Shown in pieces: positions 1 to 6,924 of a stretch of DNA of 17,828 bases. The stretch comes from Ignavibacteriaceae bacterium (GTDB lineage: Bacteria > Bacteroidota > Ignavibacteria > Ignavibacteriales > Ignavibacteriaceae): positions 1 through 17,828 of the forward strand of contig JALNWB010000077.1 in the NCBI GenBank assembly GCA_023231105.1, given 5' to 3'. A model generated the notes under the pieces. It saw nothing but the letters and a program-made list of their open reading frames with translations. It was not told the DNA's origin and did not search any database. Each line of letters starts with the position of its first letter. Position 1 is the first letter of the stretch. Position numbers and translations under genes: made by a program.

Positions 1-1
1 A

Positions 2-2812
2 ATGCGGGTAATTACCACCGGACAAATAGGTGCTGCAAAGTTATTGGACTTCTACAAAAAAGGAGTGCCGATTAAATATGAAAAAGATAAGACCGTTAAG
101 TTCACTTCACTCTTTGACTATGAAAATATTTGGAACAATGAATTTCTTATAAGCCGTCAAGTATCAAACAACGGTAACAATCCAATTAGAAATGACATCT
201 TACTTTATGTAAATGGAATACCGATTGTAAGTATCGAACTGAAAGATCCGACAAATCCGGCGGAAAGCTGGGTGACGGCTTACAACCAGATTAATGATTA
301 TAAAAAATCTGTACCGGAACTCTATAAATATATTCAAATTGGAGTGGGTGCGAATAGTGAAGCACGCTACTTCCCTATTGTTGATTGGTCTGATGAAGTT
401 AGAACTGAAGAATGGAAACATGACGAGCTCGGTTCAATAGATGCGGTAATAAAAATGTTAACCCCTTCAACGTTGCTTGACATTATCGGCAACTTTTTGT
501 TCGTAAGAATTGAGAAGAGTGAAGCCACCAAAGTTCTCCCGCGCTACATGCAACTGCGTGCCGTTAATAAAATTGTTGATCGGGTAAAAGATAATTACTG
601 CGGTAAGGATGATAAGAATAAGGGATTAATTTGGCATTGGCAAGGTTCCGGCAAAACATTTGAAATTATTAGCGCTGCTGAGAAATTAAAAGGGCTTTCC
701 ATTCTTGAAAATCCCACGATTTTTATTCTCTTAGACCGGGATGATCTTCAAACACAACTATCGGGTGAATACTATGCTTTGGATATAAAATCAACTCAAG
801 TAATTGAAAACATTTACACTCTGAAAAAGATTATTGGCGCTGATTCGTTTAATGGTATGCGCGGAGTTTTTATTGTTCTTATGCAAAAATTCAGACCGGA
901 AGAATTGAGCGGATTGATAGAAGAGCTTTCTAAAAGAACGAATTCAATATCTACAAGACGAAATGTCGTTTGTTTAATAGATGAAGGACATCGTTCGCAG
1001 CATGGATTGCTTGCCGCTCAAATGAAACAAATATTAAAGAGCGCCTTCTTCTTTGCCTTTACCGGTACTCCGATTGCAAGACTTGGTAAAAATACTTATT
1101 TAGATTTCAGTTATCCACCAAAAGAAAAACAGCTTGATAAATACTTTATTATTGAGTCTATAACAGATGGATTTACAAAACGAATTGTAAAGAAATCTCG
1201 CTTAGACGAGCTCCATCTCAGTAAAGAAGCTTTGGAGGAATTTTTCGATGCAATGGCAGAAGAAATTCCAGCAGAGAACCGCGAAGATCTAAAAGAAGAT
1301 ATAAGACAAAAACTTAACAGAATAAATGTTTTCCTTGAAGATCCAACTCGTATAAAAGCAATTGCGGAAGATATTGCAAAACATTTCAAGGAGAATGTTG
1401 AAGGACAATATAAAGCCATGATTGTTACGGCAAGCAGAAAGGCTTGCGCTATATATAAAGAAGCTCTTGATCAGTTCTTACCTCCAAGTTATTCAGAAGT
1501 TATAATGACTTACGATCCAAAGAAGGATGCTCAAGAGCCCGTGATTCAAAACTATATTCAAGGAGTGATTAAAAAGAATCATGGGATGGATTATGAACAG
1601 ATTAGAAAACAAGCTATTGAGAATTACAAGGAGGAAGAATATCCCAAAATATTGATTGTAACGGATATGTTGTTAACCGGTTTTGATGCACCGATTCTGC
1701 AAACAATGTATTTGGATAAGCTTATGAAGGACCAGCGCTTGCTTCAAGCAATAGCGCGAACCAATCGTCCTTACAAAGAAAAAGAAGCGGGGTTAATTAT
1801 TGATTATGTTGGTCTTTTTGACCGGATAGAAAAGGCTTTTGCAATTTATGAAAAAGATGACATAGCAAGCGCGGTTTTGAACACAGCCGCTCTTATTACC
1901 GAATTTACTGAAACCATAGATAAATTAATCAGTCTATTTGTTGGAGTTGACCGGGATTATAAAATAACGACGCTGCAAAGAACAATCGAAATAATTACTT
2001 CGGACAAACTGATAGAAGAAAGTTTTGTTAAATATTCTAAACACTTGAAAAAGCTTTATGAGTTTCTTGGTTCGAGTGAGGAAAAACTTTTGCATCTTGA
2101 AGCGTATAAATGGCTTACGGCTATTTATGTTTATTATATCAAGGTTGTAATAAGGGATGAAGATTATCAGCAACTACTAAAGAAATATTTTAAGAAAACC
2201 TTACAACTGATACATAGCCAGACGGAAGTAAAAGAACTCATCGAATCTCCAACCTTTACTGTAATTGATGAAGCATTCATTAAAGGAATTTCTGATAAGG
2301 GAAAAGACAAAAAAGCGCAAACATCTAATTTAGTTTTTGCATTAAATAAATTTGTGCTCGTAGATCAACATAAAAATCCAATCTATGAATCGTTGATTGA
2401 CCGGGTTGATAAACTCGTAAAGGAATGGAAGGAACGGATTAAAAATCTGCAGGATACTTCACCTCAAAGTATGGAAGCTGAATCTTTAGCTGTTGAAATC
2501 TTAGAGGTTCAGAGCAAGCAGAAACAATTGGGTCTTAGCGATTATCAAATGGCAATATGGCTTTCAATGAAAACAAGCCTTGGATTTGATTCCGATGAGT
2601 CTGTGCTTTCGGAGCTTAAAAAGTTATTTGATGAACTAAAGCCGGCGATGATTCCCGGTTGGTCACATAATATTGAGATGAAAAAGATTGTGGAGACAAA
2701 GCTGAGAGAATTCTTATTTGTAAACGTGAGACCGAAGTATCCGATGCCGTTAGAAAAGATTAATTCGATTCATAAAGACATAAGTGATAAAATGGTGCAT
2801 TATGGAAGTTGA
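2..2812 (+). CDS. hsdR: Type I restriction enzyme R subunit (HsdR), 5'-truncated by window edge
   Basis: This is the motor and nuclease subunit of a type I restriction-modification complex, which translocates DNA with ATP and cuts unmodified DNA. Numbering from the first in-window Met, a PD-(D/E)xK nuclease core is visible as D65, E79 and K81 (IELK), followed by a QxxxY motif at 96-100. The SF2 helicase part has Walker A GSGKT at 215-219, DEGH at 327-330, TGTP at 354-357, motif V (TDMLLTGFDAP) near 554 and motif VI (QAIARTNRPY) near 582. The first residues correspond to roughly residue 90 of typical HsdR proteins, so the true start lies left of the window and the Met at base 2 is internal. 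No HsdM or HsdS is visible; they would be expected upstream. The stop overlaps the next gene, suggesting co-translation. Confidence 0.93.
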   Translation: MRVITTGQIGAAKLLDFYKKGVPIKYEKDKTVKFTSLFDYENIWNNEFLISRQVSNNGNNPIRNDILLYVNGIPIVSIELKDPTNPAESWVTAYNQINDYKKSVPELYKYIQIGVGANSEARYFPIVDWSDEVRTEEWKHDELGSIDAVIKMLTPSTLLDIIGNFLFVRIEKSEATKVLPRYMQLRAVNKIVDRVKDNYCGKDDKNKGLIWHWQGSGKTFEIISAAEKLKGLSILENPTIFILLDRDDLQTQLSGEYYALDIKSTQVIENIYTLKKIIGADSFNGMRGVFIVLMQKFRPEELSGLIEELSKRTNSISTRRNVVCLIDEGHRSQHGLLAAQMKQILKSAFFFAFTGTPIARLGKNTYLDFSYPPKEKQLDKYFIIESITDGFTKRIVKKSRLDELHLSKEALEEFFDAMAEEIPAENREDLKEDIRQKLNRINVFLEDPTRIKAIAEDIAKHFKENVEGQYKAMIVTASRKACAIYKEALDQFLPPSYSEVIMTYDPKKDAQEPVIQNYIQGVIKKNHGMDYEQIRKQAIENYKEEEYPKILIVTDMLLTGFDAPILQTMYLDKLMKDQRLLQAIARTNRPYKEKEAGLIIDYVGLFDRIEKAFAIYEKDDIASAVLNTAALITEFTETIDKLISLFVGVDRDYKITTLQRTIEIITSDKLIEESFVKYSKHLKKLYEFLGSSEEKLLHLEAYKWLTAIYVYYIKVVIRDEDYQQLLKKYFKKTLQLIHSQTEVKELIESPTFTVIDEAFIKGISDKGKDKKAQTSNLVFALNKFVLVDQHKNPIYESLIDRVDKLVKEWKERIKNLQDTSPQSMEAESLAVEILEVQSKQKQLGLSDYQMAIWLSMKTSLGFDSDESVLSELKKLFDELKPAMIPGWSHNIEMKKIVETKLREFLFVNVRPKYPMPLEKINSIHKDISDKMVHYGS

Positions 2813-3326
2813 GCACAGGAATATTAAATATCCCAGAATTGAATATCGGACGGGAATTAGGAAACTCATCTTACCATTTGGAGCTAATCCCGCAGATATA
2901 ACCAATAAATATGAAAAATGGATTTCCGCCAAAGAAAGTTTCATTAAAACTACTTCAGAAGCAGCAACGCAGTTACACACAGATGAAATGCAGTTAAATG
3001 AACTGGTCAAACTCATTAATAACCAAGTTATAGCACATTCAAAGGAACTTGGTGTTGTTGTAAAAAGAGTTCAATTCAGAAAGTTGTTCTCCAAATGGGG
3101 AAGTTGTAGTGTCAATGGAAATTTATGTTTTAATAGCTTATTACGTTATATCCCTAAACGTATAATTAAATATGTTGTTTATCATGAGATGATCCACTTG
3201 ATAGAACGGAAGCACAATTACAAATTCTGGCAGATGATCGAAGAAAAATATCCGGCACACTCAAAGTACGAAGAAGAATTATTTGGTTATTGGTTTTTAA
3301 TAAATAAAGAGAGAGGTAAAAAATGA
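2802..3326 (+). CDS. YgjP/WLM-like zinc metallopeptidase (M48-type, DUF45)
   Basis: This is a predicted zinc-dependent peptidase-like protein of the YgjP (DUF45) family. The C-terminal half carries the family pattern: KWGSCS, then YHEMIHLIERKHNYKFW, giving zinc ligands H128 and H132, catalytic E129 and a likely third ligand H138. A GTG in the same frame at 2784 would add six residues. The ATG at 2802 is preferred because the conserved family sequence begins soon after it, although neither start has a good Shine-Dalgarno sequence. It overlaps the hsdR stop by 11 bases. Genes of this family are commonly found next to hsdR in type I R-M loci, and the overlap fits that. Its role in restriction is not established; maturation or turnover of the complex is only a guess. 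Confidence 0.82.
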   Translation: MEVEHRNIKYPRIEYRTGIRKLILPFGANPADITNKYEKWISAKESFIKTTSEAATQLHTDEMQLNELVKLINNQVIAHSKELGVVVKRVQFRKLFSKWGSCSVNGNLCFNSLLRYIPKRIIKYVVYHEMIHLIERKHNYKFWQMIEEKYPAHSKYEEELFGYWFLINKERGKK

Positions 3327-3472
3327 AAAGTACTAATGCAGAAACTAAAATTACTTGTCCTCATTGTGGAAAGTCAATTGAATTAACTCAAGCATTGATT
3401 AGACAACTCGAAGAGAAGTATGGACAAGATACTATAATGCTTCAAGTGGAAAAGGAATTTAAAGTTAATTAA
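3323..3472 (+). pseudogene. Truncated DUF2130-like gene start, cut by the IS element
   Basis: A 49-residue reading frame overlaps the metallopeptidase stop by four bases (ATGA) and begins with a CPHCGKSIELTQALIRQLEE segment. A single CxxC knuckle followed by a helix of this kind resembles the N-terminus of DUF2130 proteins, which are normally several hundred residues long. From base 3430 (codon 36, in GQD) the sequence is the terminal inverted repeat of the IS element, and the stop at 3470-3472 lies inside the IS. The last 13 residues are therefore IS-encoded and the rest of the gene is missing. The overlap with the upstream gene suggests it was once the third gene of the hsdR operon. The family assignment rests on about 35 residues and is tentative; the truncation is much better supported. 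Confidence 0.55.
3430..3460 (+). repeat. Left terminal inverted repeat of the IS
   Basis: Bases 3430-3460, beginning TACTATAATGCTTCAAG, are the exact reverse complement of 4797-4827. The match breaks at 3429 and at 3461. It forms the last codons of the broken DUF2130-like frame. Confidence 0.85.
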
Positions 3473-3485
3473 ATAAGGGGAAAAA

Positions 3486-4439
3486 TCAGTTGGCATGATT
3501 AACCTCCAAGCGATGCTTTTTAGCCAAATCATACTTGATCTTCCTGTCCGAAAGTTTTTCATTGATGCGGTTCATTAAAAAATCTTCGGGCGTTAAATAA
3601 AACAATGAACTATGAAGTCTTTTCGTATTGTAGGTGACAATATAAGCAGCAATTTGCTTTCTTGCATCCTCAAGATTAACCAACGAACTTTTTTGTAAGC
3701 ACTCTTCATGAATGGTACGATGATACCGTTCAACTTTGCCATTGCTCTGAGGATATGCAATCGAAGTTCTGATATGCTGAAGCCCAACATACTTTAAGTA
3801 CTCTGCAAAATCCTTAGAGATGTATTGAGAGCCGTTGTCAGTAATGAGCCTTGGTTTAACACCGGGATATTTTTCTAAAGCTCTCTGGACGGTAATCTCT
3901 ACATCAAACTCTTGCATGTTTTGTCTTAGCTCATGATGAACTATGTAACGGGAATAGCCATCAATAACGGAAATCAGAAAAAGGAATGAACCTTTAAAGT
4001 TGACATACTTGATATCGGTATGCCAGTGAACGTGAGGTTTAGCAGGCTGATCAAATCCATGTCCTTTTGAATTAGTCTTTACTTTATTCCAATGATTCAA
4101 TAATCCGGCAGCTTTAAGGATTCGATAAGTAGAAGAAGGACTAACAGCTACAATATTATCATCAAGCATCATATAGGTTAACCGTCTGTATCCTTCGCCG
4201 GAATGAGATTTGGCATACTTAACAATAGCTTCTCTTTCGGAACAAAGCAGCCAATTTTCTTTAGGGATATGAGCGTTATGATTATTCTGCAGTCCTTTTC
4301 TGTCAATCCATGAATAAAATTTACCGCTATTGATGTCAATAAGACAAAGCAGTTGTTTAACAGAATAATTGGTTTTGTCGGAAACAAAAGCAACAAACTC
4401 AACCACTTGATCGCGAATATCAGGTTCAACCCAAAGCAT
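3486..4439 (-). CDS. IS3-family transposase OrfB (DDE integrase catalytic subunit)
   Basis: This is the catalytic part of the IS transposase, 317 residues. An HTH_21-like N-terminal part (GEGYRRLTYMMLDDNIVAVSPSSTYRILKAAGLL region, 81-114) precedes the rve integrase core. The catalytic triad is complete: D142 (HWHTDIKYV), D201 (ITDNGSQY) and E237 (SNGKVERYHR), with exactly 35 residues between the second D and the E. The C-terminus has the usual IS3 YNTKRLHSSLFYLTPEDF segment. Its own ATG lies two bases after the orfA stop. The frame is open further upstream through the A9 run of orfA, so it is probably made mainly as an OrfAB fusion by -1 frameshifting. Nothing suggests inactivation. Confidence 0.93.
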   Translation of the reverse strand: MLWVEPDIRDQVVEFVAFVSDKTNYSVKQLLCLIDINSGKFYSWIDRKGLQNNHNAHIPKENWLLCSEREAIVKYAKSHSGEGYRRLTYMMLDDNIVAVSPSSTYRILKAAGLLNHWNKVKTNSKGHGFDQPAKPHVHWHTDIKYVNFKGSFLFLISVIDGYSRYIVHHELRQNMQEFDVEITVQRALEKYPGVKPRLITDNGSQYISKDFAEYLKYVGLQHIRTSIAYPQSNGKVERYHRTIHEECLQKSSLVNLEDARKQIAAYIVTYNTKRLHSSLFYLTPEDFLMNRINEKLSDRKIKYDLAKKHRLEVNHAN

Positions 4440-4441
4440 CT

Positions 4442-4759
4442 TTAGATCTCCCCATCGATGTTTTTTTTTATTTGAATCGTTTCGTTAATGAGATAAGCGA
4501 TCGCTTCTTCCCGTTTTCTGAGTTTATCTTCGAGTTGAACAATCTTCTTTTCAGAGTTAGAGTTGTTATGAGTCCCGTCAGCGGATTTATTGGTAAAGAT
4601 ATCGGCAGCTGATTCAAAGAGCTTCTTTTTCCAGTTATAGATATCGTTGGGGCGAACACCATATTTTTCAGCAAGTTGGCTAACGGGGACATTATTTTCA
4701 AGTAATTCCCTTAAGATGAGTACTTTTTGTTCCGGGTTGTAATGTTTTCGTTCTTTCAT
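4442..4759 (-). CDS. IS3-family transposase OrfA (DNA-binding HTH protein)
   Basis: This 105-residue protein has a helix-turn-helix at about 10-50 (VLILRELLENNVPVSQLAEKYGVRPNDIYNWKKKLF) of the IS3/HTH_Tnp_1 type, which binds the IS ends. It is followed by a leucine-zipper-like helix at about 70-100 (KKIVQLEDKLRKREEAIAYL) used for multimerisation in this family. The start has a good Shine-Dalgarno (AAAGGAG) about nine bases upstream. The last codons include the A-rich frameshift run, and the stop is two bases before the orfB ATG in the -1 frame. Confidence 0.9.
   Translation of the reverse strand: MKERKHYNPEQKVLILRELLENNVPVSQLAEKYGVRPNDIYNWKKKLFESAADIFTNKSADGTHNNSNSEKKIVQLEDKLRKREEAIAYLINETIQIKKNIDGEI
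4461..4469 (-). promoter_or_regulatory. Probable programmed -1 frameshift site (A9 run)
   Basis: Nine consecutive A on the minus strand lie six codons before the orfA stop. The -1 frame is open from this run through HRWGDLK to the orfB Met with no stop. This matches the A6/A7-type slippery sites that join OrfA and OrfB in IS3 elements. No downstream stem-loop or pseudoknot was worked out. Confidence 0.65.
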
Positions 4760-4791
4760 TTTTGGAATCTCCTTTTTTACCTTAGGTAAAT

Positions 4792-5631
4792 TTATGAAAT
4801 TCCTTTTCCACTTGAAGCATTATAGTAGGGACATTCAACTATCATCTCTTCAACTTCTCTTTGTGTGAATTTGAGACAATAATCGTCGAGCATATAATCT
4901 CTCCGCCGCGGAGAATACTTTTTATACGACTCCACCCCATCTTTGTTTATTATAAGTGAGTGGTTGTTTTCCATTGTGTAATGATGATAATCGCCTTCAC
5001 CAAGAGCAAAACCTCTTACCGTTAATGTCTTCAATCCCAAGGCTTCGCGCATGATCTCACGTTCAGAGCAGAAGTAGAGTATCTCATACTTTACATCGAA
5101 GTACAACTCTAATGGATTATCTTTCTTTACAAGAATGAGCGTATCGGGATTGTATTTATCAAGCACAGCAAAAGAGAAGCTTCCTTCGAGCTTGTCAAAG
5201 ACACGTTTGATCTTATCTCCTTTACTTTTTGCAGAGAGAACGGCAAGGATTGCTTCAGAATCAACTTCTGCATCCCGTTTGTTCTTCCCGAAGATTTCTC
5301 TATCGTTGTGGATCATTCCGTTGTTTACGATGCAGAGTCCCTCTTTGTTAAACAGTGGGTGGTTGTTCGCGTTGTTCTTTTCAGTCCCTTGGGTTTTCAT
5401 ACGGGTGTGAAAGATCATTGCTTTAGGAAATGCCAATTTCTCCCACTCATCTGATTTTACAAGCTCAGTAGAACGGAGAGCTGCTTTGTGAACGATGAGG
5501 TTCTGATCGCTTATAAATGCAAAACCCGAAGCGTCTCTGCCTCGGGATTCGAGTAAAATGAACATGGTTGTTATTTTTTCTTTGTCGGGTAACGTATTGC
5601 CAAAGCAATAGTATCCCATAATACCGCACAT
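4792..5631 (-). CDS. Class II glutamine amidotransferase (Ntn hydrolase), C-terminus ends in the IS
   Basis: This is a GlmS/PurF-type glutaminase domain that releases ammonia from glutamine for a partner enzyme. The frame opens at 5694, but the ATG at 5631 is chosen: it gives MCGIMGYY, placing the nucleophile Cys2 at the mature N-terminus, and has AAGGAG nine bases upstream. Conserved features are ESRGRDASGFA (28-38), HTRMKTQG (75-82), NNHPL (89-93), the oxyanion-loop NNGMIHN (103-109) and VDSEAIL. There is no sugar-isomerase, phosphoribosyltransferase or synthetase domain, so it must act alone or with a separate acceptor enzyme; the amidoligase at 6921-7619 is the obvious candidate. The last 11 residues (YYNASSGKGIS) come from the IS end, so the native C-terminus, of unknown length, has been replaced. 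The catalytic domain itself looks intact. Confidence 0.85.
   Translation of the reverse strand: MCGIMGYYCFGNTLPDKEKITTMFILLESRGRDASGFAFISDQNLIVHKAALRSTELVKSDEWEKLAFPKAMIFHTRMKTQGTEKNNANNHPLFNKEGLCIVNNGMIHNDREIFGKNKRDAEVDSEAILAVLSAKSKGDKIKRVFDKLEGSFSFAVLDKYNPDTLILVKKDNPLELYFDVKYEILYFCSEREIMREALGLKTLTVRGFALGEGDYHHYTMENNHSLIINKDGVESYKKYSPRRRDYMLDDYCLKFTQREVEEMIVECPYYNASSGKGIS
4797..4827 (-). repeat. Right terminal inverted repeat of the IS
   Basis: This 31-bp segment is the perfect reverse complement of 3430-3460. On the minus strand it encodes the last residues (from YYNASSGKGI) of the neighbouring amidotransferase frame, whose stop codon at 4792-4794 lies inside the IS. Confidence 0.85.
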
Positions 5632-5663
5632 AATATTTTCTCCTTGATTATCTTTATAAATAA

Positions 5664-5691
5664 GTGTAAACTTGTGTAAGTAGATGTGTAA
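5664..5691 (+). promoter_or_regulatory. Three GTGTAA direct repeats, candidate VapB operator
   Basis: GTGTAA occurs at 5664-5669, 5674-5679 and 5686-5691, with start-to-start distances of 10 and 12 bp, i.e. about one helical turn. They sit between the divergent amidotransferase and vapB starts, just ahead of the vapB ribosome-binding site. Ribbon-helix-helix antitoxins bind such short phased repeats, so autorepression of vapBC is the likely role; this is inferred. Confidence 0.4.
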
Positions 5692-5706
5692 CAATTCGGA
5701 GGCAGT

Positions 5707-5907
5707 ATGCCAACAAACCTTGCGTTAGATGATAAGTTAATTGATGAAGCGCTGAAAATCGGAAGGCACAAAACAAAACGGGAGACCGTTAATGCCGCTT
5801 TACGTGAATATATTCTCTCAAGGAAACAGCAAAAAGTAAAAGAGTTGTTCGGAACCATTGAGTATGACTCTTCTTACAATTATAAAAAACAGCGTTCCGT
5901 GAAATGA
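5707..5907 (+). CDS. vapB: VapB-type antitoxin (ribbon-helix-helix)
   Basis: This 66-residue protein resembles the short VapB antitoxins of the ribbon-helix-helix type (DUF2191-like). The N-terminal LALDDKLIDEALKIGRHKTKRETVNAALREYI segment (5-36) gives the beta strand and two helices that bind DNA. The C-terminal tail (KVKELFGTIEYDSSYNYKK) is the kind of segment that wraps and inhibits the toxin. The ATG has GGAGG six bases upstream. It overlaps vapC by four bases, the usual coupled antitoxin-first arrangement. The pair is on the opposite strand to the genes on either side, and probably represses its own promoter through the repeats just upstream. Confidence 0.85.
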   Translation: MPTNLALDDKLIDEALKIGRHKTKRETVNAALREYILSRKQQKVKELFGTIEYDSSYNYKKQRSVK

Positions 5908-6311
5908 GATATTTAGTTGATACAAGCATCTGGTCACTCGTTCTAAGAAGAGATGAAAAACATAACGAACAGTTAGTCCATCTTCTTTCTGAGCTAATTG
6001 ATAAGAAACAAGTAGTGCTTTGCGGTCTGGTAAGACAAGAACTTCTGTCGGGAATAAAACAACCGGATCAGTTCAGACAATTAAAATTGCGGCTGAGGCA
6101 TTTTAAAGATATACCGGTTACAACTGATGATTATGAACTTGCCGCCGAGTTCTTTAATCAGTGCCGTGCTAAAGGAGTTCAAGCTTCAAACATTGATTTC
6201 TTTCTTTGTAGTTTAGCGGTGAACAATGATTTAGTCCTCTTGTCTGCGGATCAAGACTTCCTCCGAATTGAAAAACACATCAAAGTTAAAGTTCACTTTG
6301 TTAAGGTGTAG
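5904..6311 (+). CDS. vapC: VapC-type PIN-domain ribonuclease toxin
   Basis: This is a 135-residue PIN-domain endoribonuclease, the toxin of a type II toxin-antitoxin pair. The acidic metal-binding residues are all present: D6 (LVDTSIW), E46 (RQELLSG), D98 (SNIDFFLC) and D116/D118 (LLSADQDF). The length is typical of VapC. Known family members cut tRNA or rRNA; the target here cannot be read from sequence. The start is fixed by the ATGA overlap with vapB. The gene ends only seven bases from the convergent zinc-protein stop, with no terminator visible between them. Confidence 0.9.
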   Translation: MRYLVDTSIWSLVLRRDEKHNEQLVHLLSELIDKKQVVLCGLVRQELLSGIKQPDQFRQLKLRLRHFKDIPVTTDDYELAAEFFNQCRAKGVQASNIDFFLCSLAVNNDLVLLSADQDFLRIEKHIKVKVHFVKV

Positions 6312-6318
6312 TATTGCA

Positions 6319-6924
6319 TTAAGCAGCTACTCTTTGAACACATGAAATGCTCTTTATGAGTCTGAGTAATTCAGCAAAGTTATTTTGCCGAATGGAATAG
6401 CTGACACCAATTCGGTTACAACCAATACCTTCTGTTACTTTCCAGTCAAGTCCGTTTAAGAGAATAAACTCTTTCACGTGATCGATGAGATTACTACTGA
6501 CATAGAGTTGATATTCTTCACGGTCTTGCAATCCAAAGAGATAGATAGGTTGATCTACCAATCCAATCCTTTCTTTGATCCGAGAAAGGAGATAATCTTT
6601 TTGGTTGATCTTCAGTATACAGCGCTTCTTCTGCTTTCCAAGTAACCAGTTTCGTGAAAGTTCAATGATAAGCTTTCTGTCCGCTTCATCAACGTATGGA
6701 TTGTCTGGACACTCGTCATCATTTTCTTCATCCCAGCAATTTGAGCAATGAGCGTTTCCCAGATCATCGAAGTAGGCGTTACTTCTTCTAACTACTTCGT
6801 CACAGTGATCACAGTGAGTAAATATCTCACCGAAGCAATCATCACAATAGGTTTCTTCTTCAGCCCATCTGACCTCTCCTTCAACGATCTTTTCATTACA
6901 GCATGAACAATAGATTATACTCAT
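6319..6924 (-). CDS. Tandem Cys4 zinc-module protein coupled to the amidoligase
   Basis: I do not recognise this 201-residue family. The N-terminus has two successive zinc modules: C6-x2-C9 with C27-x2-C30, then C38-x2-C41 with C60-x2-C63, resembling LIM or treble-clef zinc ribbons. A short acidic linker (DEENDDECPDNPYVDEAD) follows. Residues about 85-201 form an uncharacterised alpha/beta-looking domain with no catalytic motif that I can name. The ATG at 6924 is chosen over one at 6936 because it overlaps the amidoligase stop as ATGA, a standard translational coupling. This ties its synthesis to the amidoligase, so it may be an adaptor, a substrate-recognition subunit or the protein that is modified. 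That role is inference from position only. Confidence 0.7.
   Translation of the reverse strand: MSIIYCSCCNEKIVEGEVRWAEEETYCDDCFGEIFTHCDHCDEVVRRSNAYFDDLGNAHCSNCWDEENDDECPDNPYVDEADRKLIIELSRNWLLGKQKKRCILKINQKDYLLSRIKERIGLVDQPIYLFGLQDREEYQLYVSSNLIDHVKEFILLNGLDWKVTEGIGCNRIGVSYSIRQNNFAELLRLIKSISCVQRVAA

Larger units (their letters stand above)
3430..4827 (-). mobile_element. IS3-family insertion sequence, 1398 bp
   Basis: A complete-looking insertion sequence is bounded by perfect 31-bp inverted repeats and encodes orfA and orfB on the minus strand with about 25 bp between the orfB stop and the left repeat. Length, two-frame coding and the DD(35)E transposase are standard for the IS3 family. Within the repeat, the TG...CA pair typical of IS3 ends occurs at 3438/4819, eight bases in from the outermost match, so the exact tips could be either. 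I see no target-site duplication: neither choice of tips gives matching 3-5 bp direct repeats in the flanks. The genes on both sides are cut at the IS ends. Confidence 0.85.

Noticed and set aside
1111..1419. 102-codon minus-strand frame opposite hsdR
   Set aside because: Antisense to the well-supported helicase domain; Ser/Phe-rich translation is typical of a shadow frame.
4776..4790. TTTACCT/AGGTAAA inverted repeat with a 1-base centre near the IS right end
   Set aside because: Too short a loop for a terminator and no T tail; it may be part of the IS end but I could not assign a role.
3438..4819. Alternative IS tips at TG...CA with a possible target duplication
   Set aside because: The flanking bases TAA and TTA continue the inverted repeat rather than forming a direct repeat, so no duplication is supported; the larger 31-bp limits were used.
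5632..5694. Upstream extension of the amidotransferase (21 extra residues)
   Set aside because: It would bury the catalytic Cys, which must be N-terminal after Met removal; the AAGGAG supports the ATG at 5631.
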